From NCBI GenBank assembly GCA_022706785.1, contig JAKJBW010000005.1:1-64000 (forward strand): DNA of 64,000 nucleotides. Reading direction: 5' to 3'. Shown piece by piece: positions 59,053-64,000 of the stretch. Position 1 is the first letter of the stretch. Each line of letters begins with the position of its first letter. The DNA comes from Bacillota bacterium. Its GTDB lineage: Bacteria; Bacillota; Clostridia; UBA1381; UMGS1253. The position numbers and the translations under genes were made by a program. A model generated the notes under the pieces. The model saw only the letters and a program-made list of their open reading frames with translations, was not told the origin of the DNA and searched no databases.

Positions 59053-59499
59053 ATGGAACGGACTTATGAGCGTTCATATCAAAGGCCAAGGACAAGAAAG
59101 CGTGCGGGTTCCCGACCGAGATACAGGCAGGATGCGGCTGATACCGGTATGAGATTTGAAAAGAAGCTGGCCTTTCAGGCCGTTGCGTGCGCCATACTGT
59201 TTGCGCTTATCTGGGGGGGGAGCAGCATAAGCAGTGCGTTCTCCGGCTGGATACGAAACGAAATAACCTATGCGGTCAATCATCAGACGGATTTTGAGAC
59301 CGCGTATAGATCGGCCGCGCAAATTACGAAATATTTTGCATCTCTGCTTGTAAAGCCGGAGGCACAAGAACAGACGCAGCCGGCTGACGGGGAAGGCGCC
59401 ATGCCTGCGGTGGACGGGCAAGGTGAGACAAATATTTCGGTAACGGCAGGGCCGTCTGAAGCGCCCGATACGGCGGTGGATGCACCATCTCAGGAGTAA
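59053..59499 (+). CDS. Single-pass membrane protein, likely SpoIVFA-like partner of the M50 protease
   Basis: A 148-residue protein: a basic cytoplasmic N-terminus of about 35 residues, one membrane helix (LAFQAVACAILFALIWGGSS), and an extracytoplasmic part of about 85 residues ending in a low-complexity acidic tail. It stands directly before a SpoIVFB-like protease, the place of spoIVFA in Bacillus. It lacks the M23 peptidase-like C-terminal domain of SpoIVFA. Assignment is from context. GGAGGG precedes ATG. Confidence 0.65.
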   Translation: MERTYERSYQRPRTRKRAGSRPRYRQDAADTGMRFEKKLAFQAVACAILFALIWGGSSISSAFSGWIRNEITYAVNHQTDFETAYRSAAQITKYFASLLVKPEAQEQTQPADGEGAMPAVDGQGETNISVTAGPSEAPDTAVDAPSQE

Positions 59500-59570
59500 A
59501 TACAAAAGCATGTCCGGCTAAAATATACTGCCCTGAGATACAAATGACAAAAGCGGAGGCGATAGGATAT

Positions 59571-60497
59571 ATGATCAAAATAGGCAGGGTACATATAAAC
59601 CTACTGATGATCCCTTTTCTTGCTGTGGCATATTTTACAGGGAGCATGGTCAGCACATTAATCGCTTATGCGGTTATTTGCCTGCATGAGTCTGCCCATT
59701 TTTTGGCTGCGAAAAGATTTGCGGTGAAAATGGACGGACTCATTGTTATGCCATTTGGTGTCAGCCTTCAGCTGAAGGACAACGTTATCAAGAATCCGAT
59801 GCACGAAATTGGCGTGTGCCTGGCAGGCCCCGCTATGAATTTTGTTTTGCTGCTGCTAGGGTTTGTCGCAAAATACAACTGGTTTAAGTCATCTTTTTAT
59901 TTGGATTTTTTTCTGCTTTCCAACTTTTCGATTATGCTCGTAAACCTTCTTCCCATACTGCCGCTTGATGGCGGGAGGACCTTAAAAGCATTGCTCACAC
60001 AGCATATGGGATTTGTAAAGGCGTTTAGGTTTACAGATATTATCAGTAAGATCAACATTGCTATGCTTGGCATCGTGGGGCTGCTTATTTTATGGGTCAC
60101 GCAGTTTAATGTTTCGGTTGCCATGCTCAGCGCTTTTCTGGTATTTAATATCGGAAGCGAAAGACAAAGCAATCATCTTCTTGTCATGCGGGAATTGCTG
60201 AATTACCCCAAAAAGCTCAAGGAGGAAGGGGTCATGCCGGTTAGGGAGCTGGCTGTTATGGGAGACGTTACATCAACGAGCCTTCTGAAAAATTTTTCCT
60301 ACAACCATTTTTATATTGTCCGTGTGATGAAGGATGATATAGCCATAGCGGGAACGCTTAGCGAAACCGAGATTCTGGATGCTATGATGAAATTGGGGAG
60401 CCATGTTACGCTGGATCAGATATTGCAGAGCCAGGGAAAGGACAAAACGCTTGCAGTGAAAAGCCCGCTTCAGGCAAAGGTGCGCCGCATTGTCTGA
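59571..60497 (+). CDS. M50 family site-2 protease, SpoIVFB-like
   Basis: A 308-residue membrane metalloprotease. The zinc motif HESAHFLAAKRF lies near residue 40; the third ligand lies in LPILPLDGGRTLKALL; a C-terminal CBS-like part (TSLLKNFSYNHFYIVRVMKD) follows, as in SpoIVFB, which frees sigma-K during sporulation. ATG 59571 (MIKIGRVHINLLMI) matches SpoIVFB N-termini and has GGAGG 11 bases upstream; ATG 59544 lacks a site. Confidence 0.87.
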   Translation: MIKIGRVHINLLMIPFLAVAYFTGSMVSTLIAYAVICLHESAHFLAAKRFAVKMDGLIVMPFGVSLQLKDNVIKNPMHEIGVCLAGPAMNFVLLLLGFVAKYNWFKSSFYLDFFLLSNFSIMLVNLLPILPLDGGRTLKALLTQHMGFVKAFRFTDIISKINIAMLGIVGLLILWVTQFNVSVAMLSAFLVFNIGSERQSNHLLVMRELLNYPKKLKEEGVMPVRELAVMGDVTSTSLLKNFSYNHFYIVRVMKDDIAIAGTLSETEILDAMMKLGSHVTLDQILQSQGKDKTLAVKSPLQAKVRRIV

Positions 60498-60589
60498 AAA
60501 TTGGTCCTAAAGCTTGTAATGTGCATCGGGGTATGATAAAATAATCGAAAAGCGCAGCAATGCAAAAATATCTTGATGAGGTGAAGCAG

Positions 60590-61909
60590 ATGGCAGTTGT
60601 GATACCGTTTAAAGGGCTGCGATACAACGCGGACAAGCTTAAAAATCTTGCCGAGGTTGTGACCCCGCCTTATGATGTAATAACGCTCGAAGAACAGCAG
60701 GCTTATTACAATAAGCATGAGAATAACGTGATACGCCTGGAATACGGCATGGAATATGACACGGATACCGATGCCGACAACAGATACACCCGCGCGGCAC
60801 AAGCCCTGAATGCGTGGCTTTCGGACGGCATTTTGAAATTTGAGGATACCGATTGCATGTACCTGTATGAACAGAAATTCCTGCTTGAAGGGCAGGAAAT
60901 GACCTACAGGGGATTTATTTCACTGGTTCAGTTGGAGGAATTCTCGAAGGGCGTTGTGCTGCCGCATGAGGAAACGCTCTCCAAAGCCAAAACCGACCGC
61001 TTCAACCTGATGAGCACGACCTATTCAAATTTCAGTCAGATATATAGCCTCTATATTGATCGGCAGCACCAGATCAAGGATATAATGGCAAGGATAACCG
61101 CTTTGCCGCCCGATATCAGCTTTAAGGCGGACGATGATATCATCCAGAACCTGTGGATCATTAAAGATGCGCTGCTGATAAGTGAGATCCAAAAGCAGTT
61201 TGCAGACAAGCAGCTTTTTATCGCAGACGGTCATCACCGCTATGAAACCGCCCTTAATTTCAGAAACAAGATGCGCGACGAAAATCCCGGCTGGACAGAT
61301 ATGGATTTATTCAACTATGTTATGATGATGCTGGTGGATATGGACGACCCGGGGCTTGTGGTGTTCCCTACGCACCGTCTGGTAGCGGGGCTTGAAGCGT
61401 TTGACGAGGTAAGGGTCGTTTCAGCGCTCAAGGACGATTTTGACATTAACAAAATCATTGTGGACAAAAACCCTAAAGAGATATGCGATGCCATGGTGTG
61501 GGATCTGCTCACCTACAAGGAGGAGAATGTATTTGCGCTTTACTGCTGCGAGGATTATTATTACAGACTCCGACTGCGTGACAAAAGTATTATGGTGCAG
61601 TATTTGCCCGATAAATCCGAAGCCTACCGCAATTTGGACGTGAGCGTGCTTCATACCTTGGTATTGGACAAAATATTGGGGATTGATACCGAAAATATGA
61701 AGGACCAGAAAAATCTTGCCTACACGCGAAACGTCAGGGAGGCGGTTGAAGGCGTGCAGTCCGGCGGGTATCAGTGCGCATTTATCCTTAACGCCACAAA
61801 GGTGCATGAAATCAAGGATGTGTCGCTAGCCGGGGAGAAAATGCCGCAAAAGTCCACTTATTTTTATCCTAAGCTAGTTACGGGGCTTGTTATGAATAAA
61901 TTCAAATAA
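60590..61909 (+). CDS. DUF1015 family protein
   Basis: A 439-residue DUF1015 protein: VIPFKGLRYNADKLKNLAEV, VTPPYDVI, VVLPHEETLSKAKTDRFNLM and FIADGHHRYETALNFRNKM are the family blocks. Its biochemical function is unknown; in some bacteria it neighbours serine biosynthesis genes. GAGGTG lies six bases before ATG 60590, so the earlier ATG 60560 is not used. No partner gene is adjacent. Confidence 0.92.
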   Translation: MAVVIPFKGLRYNADKLKNLAEVVTPPYDVITLEEQQAYYNKHENNVIRLEYGMEYDTDTDADNRYTRAAQALNAWLSDGILKFEDTDCMYLYEQKFLLEGQEMTYRGFISLVQLEEFSKGVVLPHEETLSKAKTDRFNLMSTTYSNFSQIYSLYIDRQHQIKDIMARITALPPDISFKADDDIIQNLWIIKDALLISEIQKQFADKQLFIADGHHRYETALNFRNKMRDENPGWTDMDLFNYVMMMLVDMDDPGLVVFPTHRLVAGLEAFDEVRVVSALKDDFDINKIIVDKNPKEICDAMVWDLLTYKEENVFALYCCEDYYYRLRLRDKSIMVQYLPDKSEAYRNLDVSVLHTLVLDKILGIDTENMKDQKNLAYTRNVREAVEGVQSGGYQCAFILNATKVHEIKDVSLAGEKMPQKSTYFYPKLVTGLVMNKFK

Positions 61910-61991
61910 TGGTGTGCCAGTATGAAAATGAATGAATTCTGCTGTGCATTGTAAACTGTTTTTGCGTTTTCGTTAATGCTTTGGCGATTAC

Positions 61992-62020
61992 TTGACAAGG
62001 AATTGGCTTGTTGATAGAAT
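61992..62020 (+). promoter_or_regulatory. Promoter of cimA
   Basis: TTGACA (61992-61997), 17-base spacer, TAGAAT (62015-62020). Confidence 0.8.
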
Positions 62021-62074
62021 ATACCATAAAATAGCCTGTTGATTGGATTTTAGGGGCATGGGAGACGTGATAAC

Positions 62075-63643
62075 ATGAAGAGAGTCTATCTTTACGATTC
62101 TACGCTGCGGGATGGTATGCAGGCGGAAGGGATTTCGTTTTCGGTTGAGGATAAAATCAAGATCGCAAAAAAACTGGACGCTCTTGGTATCGATTACATA
62201 GAAGCCGGCAATCCCGGCTCCAACCCAAAGGATCTGGAGTTCTTTTCACGCATAGGCGATATAAAATTGGAGAACGCTAAAATATGTGCCTTCGGAAGCA
62301 CGCACAGAGTTGGACTCAGCCCCCAGGAGGATGCCAATGTGGTTTCCCTTCTGCGCGCCAACACGCCTGTTGTGGCAATTTTCGGCAAGGCCTGGGATTT
62401 GCATGTGGCGGACATTTTAAAAACCGACCTTGACACCAACCTGACGCTGATTTATAATACGGTTGCCTTTTTCAAGCAAAAAGGCAAAGAGGTTGTGTTC
62501 GACGCCGAGCATTTTTTCGACGGCTACAAGGCCAATGCTGCATATTCCCGGAAATGTGTGCAGACGGCTGTCAAGGCGGGTGCCGATTGGGTTGTTTTAT
62601 GTGATACCAACGGCGGAACGTTTCCTGGCGATATCGGCCGTATTACAGCCGAAATGGTCAGCGGGTTTGATGTCAAGATAGGCATCCACTGCCATAACGA
62701 TACCGGAATGGCGGTTGCCAATTCGGTTTTTGCGGTGAAATCAGGGGCCGTGCAGGTGCAGGGCACCATAAACGGTATAGGGGAGCGTTGCGGCAACGCG
62801 AATTTGTGCACCATCATTCCCAATCTGCAGCTAAAGCTTGGGTATGAATGCCTGGATAGGGAGAAGATGACGTCTTTGACCGCCGTGGCGCGCTATATCA
62901 GCGAGATTGCCAATATTTCGCACAATGAGCGCCAGCCCTATGTGGGCGCCAGTGCATTTGCCCATAAGGGCGGCATGCATGTCGACGGCGTTTTGAAAAA
63001 CCCAAAAACCTTTGAACATATCAGTCCCGAGATGGTGGGGAATGTGCGGCGTATGCTGGTCAGCGAGATGTCGGGGCGTTCCAATCTGATTGCCGCGATT
63101 AAAAATGTTGATCCGTCTTTGGATAAGACGTCCGCCGAGACGCAGCGGATTATTGATAAGCTGAAGAACCTTGAATATATCGGGTATCAGTTTGAAGGTG
63201 CGGAAAGCTCTATGGAGCTGCTCATCAGAAAAGAGCTTGGGAAATACGCCCCATTCTTTGCGTTGAATCACTTTAAGGTTATTGTCAGTGAGCCGAGCGG
63301 GGAGGAATACAGCTCATCCGCCCTGATAAAAATCCACGTTAACGACGAGGAGGATATTGCGGCGGCGGAGGGTGACGGCCCTGTGAATGCACTGGACAGA
63401 GCGCTCAGAAAGGCGCTGGAACGCTTTTATCCGCAGCTTTCCGAGGTGCGCCTGACAGACTATAAGGTGCGTGTGTTAAACGGGCAGAAGGCGACGGCGT
63501 CCACCGTACGCGTTTTAATTGAATCTACCGACGGCACCAACAGCTGGAGCACGGTGGGTGTTTCTTCGGATATTATTGAAGCCAGCTGGCGCGCGCTGGT
63601 GGACTCGGTCGAGTATAAGCTTTTAATGGACGGCATAAGGTGA
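62075..63643 (+). CDS. cimA: Citramalate synthase
   Basis: A 522-residue HMGL-like enzyme that condenses pyruvate and acetyl-CoA to citramalate, the first step of threonine-independent isoleucine synthesis. YDSTLRDGMQAEGISFSVED, HCHNDTGMAVANSVFAVK and GIGERCGNANLCTIIPN are the metal and substrate sites; AFAHKGGMHVDGVLKNPKTF and a C-terminal LeuA dimerisation/allosteric domain follow. The length and sequence pattern fit the CimA branch better than LeuA or homocitrate synthase. GGGAG precedes ATG. Confidence 0.92.
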   Translation: MKRVYLYDSTLRDGMQAEGISFSVEDKIKIAKKLDALGIDYIEAGNPGSNPKDLEFFSRIGDIKLENAKICAFGSTHRVGLSPQEDANVVSLLRANTPVVAIFGKAWDLHVADILKTDLDTNLTLIYNTVAFFKQKGKEVVFDAEHFFDGYKANAAYSRKCVQTAVKAGADWVVLCDTNGGTFPGDIGRITAEMVSGFDVKIGIHCHNDTGMAVANSVFAVKSGAVQVQGTINGIGERCGNANLCTIIPNLQLKLGYECLDREKMTSLTAVARYISEIANISHNERQPYVGASAFAHKGGMHVDGVLKNPKTFEHISPEMVGNVRRMLVSEMSGRSNLIAAIKNVDPSLDKTSAETQRIIDKLKNLEYIGYQFEGAESSMELLIRKELGKYAPFFALNHFKVIVSEPSGEEYSSSALIKIHVNDEEDIAAAEGDGPVNALDRALRKALERFYPQLSEVRLTDYKVRVLNGQKATASTVRVLIESTDGTNSWSTVGVSSDIIEASWRALVDSVEYKLLMDGIR

Positions 63644-63659
63644 AGGGACTGAAAGCGGT

Positions 63660-64000
63660 ATGAGCCATTTGCATTTGACAGACGGTATGATCACGCCGGT
63701 ATGGTGTGCTCTGGGTTATGTTATCGCAGCTGCGGTTTTGGCGCTTTGCGTTTACAAAATACGGGGCACAGACAGCGTGAAACGCGCCCCGCTTATCGGG
63801 CTTATATCGGCGCTTATGCTGCTTACCATGTCAGTTCCGCTGGGTTTTTTGCCGTTTCATTTAAACCTTACGGTACTGCTGGCTGTTATTGCAGGGCCGT
63901 ATGTCGGTTTTATCGCGGTATTGGTCGTTAATTTTATTCTTTCGTTGATAGGGCATGGCGGGATCACGGTTGTGGGCATTAATTCCCTGATCATAGGAAT
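63660..64000 (+). CDS. CbiM-like energy-coupling-factor transporter, partial
   Basis: The first 113 residues of a membrane protein cut by the right edge. MSHLHLTDGMITPVW resembles the metal-binding N-terminus of CbiM/NikM (MHIPDGF), and LIGHGGITVVGINSLIIG is the family block following several helices. CbiM captures cobalt for cobalamin synthesis, or nickel in NikM. The substitution of the usual MHIP start by MSHLHLTDG leaves the histidine but shifts it, so metal choice is open. AAGGGA lies 11 bases before ATG. Confidence 0.78.
   Translation, partial: MSHLHLTDGMITPVWCALGYVIAAAVLALCVYKIRGTDSVKRAPLIGLISALMLLTMSVPLGFLPFHLNLTVLLAVIAGPYVGFIAVLVVNFILSLIGHGGITVVGINSLIIG

Noticed and set aside
63400-63659. 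Cobalamin riboswitch ahead of the CbiM-like gene
   Set aside because: Only 16 bases separate it from cimA and no riboswitch core is visible.
1-64000. CRISPR array
   Set aside because: No regularly spaced short repeats and no cas genes were seen; the tandem 98-bp units are too long and only two.

Overview
The window looks like chromosome from a spore-forming anaerobic Firmicute of class Clostridia. Pointers are an alpha/beta-type spore protein, a GerMN lipoprotein, a SpoIVFA/SpoIVFB-like pair, an indolepyruvate:ferredoxin oxidoreductase, a SCIFF peptide, the DivIVA-YlmH-YlmG-SepF-YlmE cell division cluster, and many near-perfect TTGACA-17-TATAAT promoters with AGGAGG-type ribosome binding sites. 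Genus cannot be told from the sequence alone.

Layout. 0-16 kb is mostly housekeeping: an ABC permease, an AlkD-like DNA repair protein, a YgjP-like metallopeptidase, a probable 6S RNA, a DUF1292 protein, a fused glycosyltransferase/CsaB cell-wall pyruvylation protein, RuvX, RluD-type pseudouridine synthase, LspA, AroB, IleS and the division cluster, ending in an HlyD-like adaptor. 16-28 kb is accessory: an AraC regulator with a UroD/MtaA-like protein, tandem intergenic repeats, a 2.06-kb element in the tRNA-Pro(GGG) gene flanked by 47-bp direct repeats (decayed integrase plus a DMT transporter with a histidine-rich tail), small HTH regulators, a DUF4362 lipoprotein, a secreted SLH-domain/serpin fusion, two unknown small proteins, a stand-alone SCIFF gene, tRNA-Leu(UAA), and a GerMN lipoprotein. 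28-40 kb returns to backbone (RpiB, SASP, RecG, YloV/YloU, RmuC, a heterodimeric ABC exporter, a second UroD/MtaA-like protein).

40-52 kb is an aromatic amino acid/CoA-thioester region: a roughly 300-nt leader with a small ORF, PaaK, IorA, IorB, a nucleoside-hydrolase-like protein, a second PaaK, a DUF3862 protein, an integrase remnant, an SGNH hydrolase, a tandem-ACT protein, a methionine gamma-lyase family protein and an acyl-CoA synthetase. 52-54 kb holds a small ribbon-helix-helix protein, a start-less relic gene, a four-helix-bundle (S23-type) gene bracketed by palindromic repeats, and tRNA-Leu(GAG). 54-64 kb carries AcpS, NnrE/NnrD, alanine racemase, a MazEF-type toxin-antitoxin pair, an exported unknown protein, the SpoIVFA/B-like pair, a DUF1015 protein, citramalate synthase and a truncated CbiM-like transporter.

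Functional links suggested by the content: CsaB pyruvylates the wall polymer that SLH domains bind, and the window also encodes an SLH-bearing serpin. IorAB with two PaaK ligases and an ACT sensor would form an aryl-pyruvate oxidation route. No CRISPR array, intact insertion sequence or intact prophage was seen.
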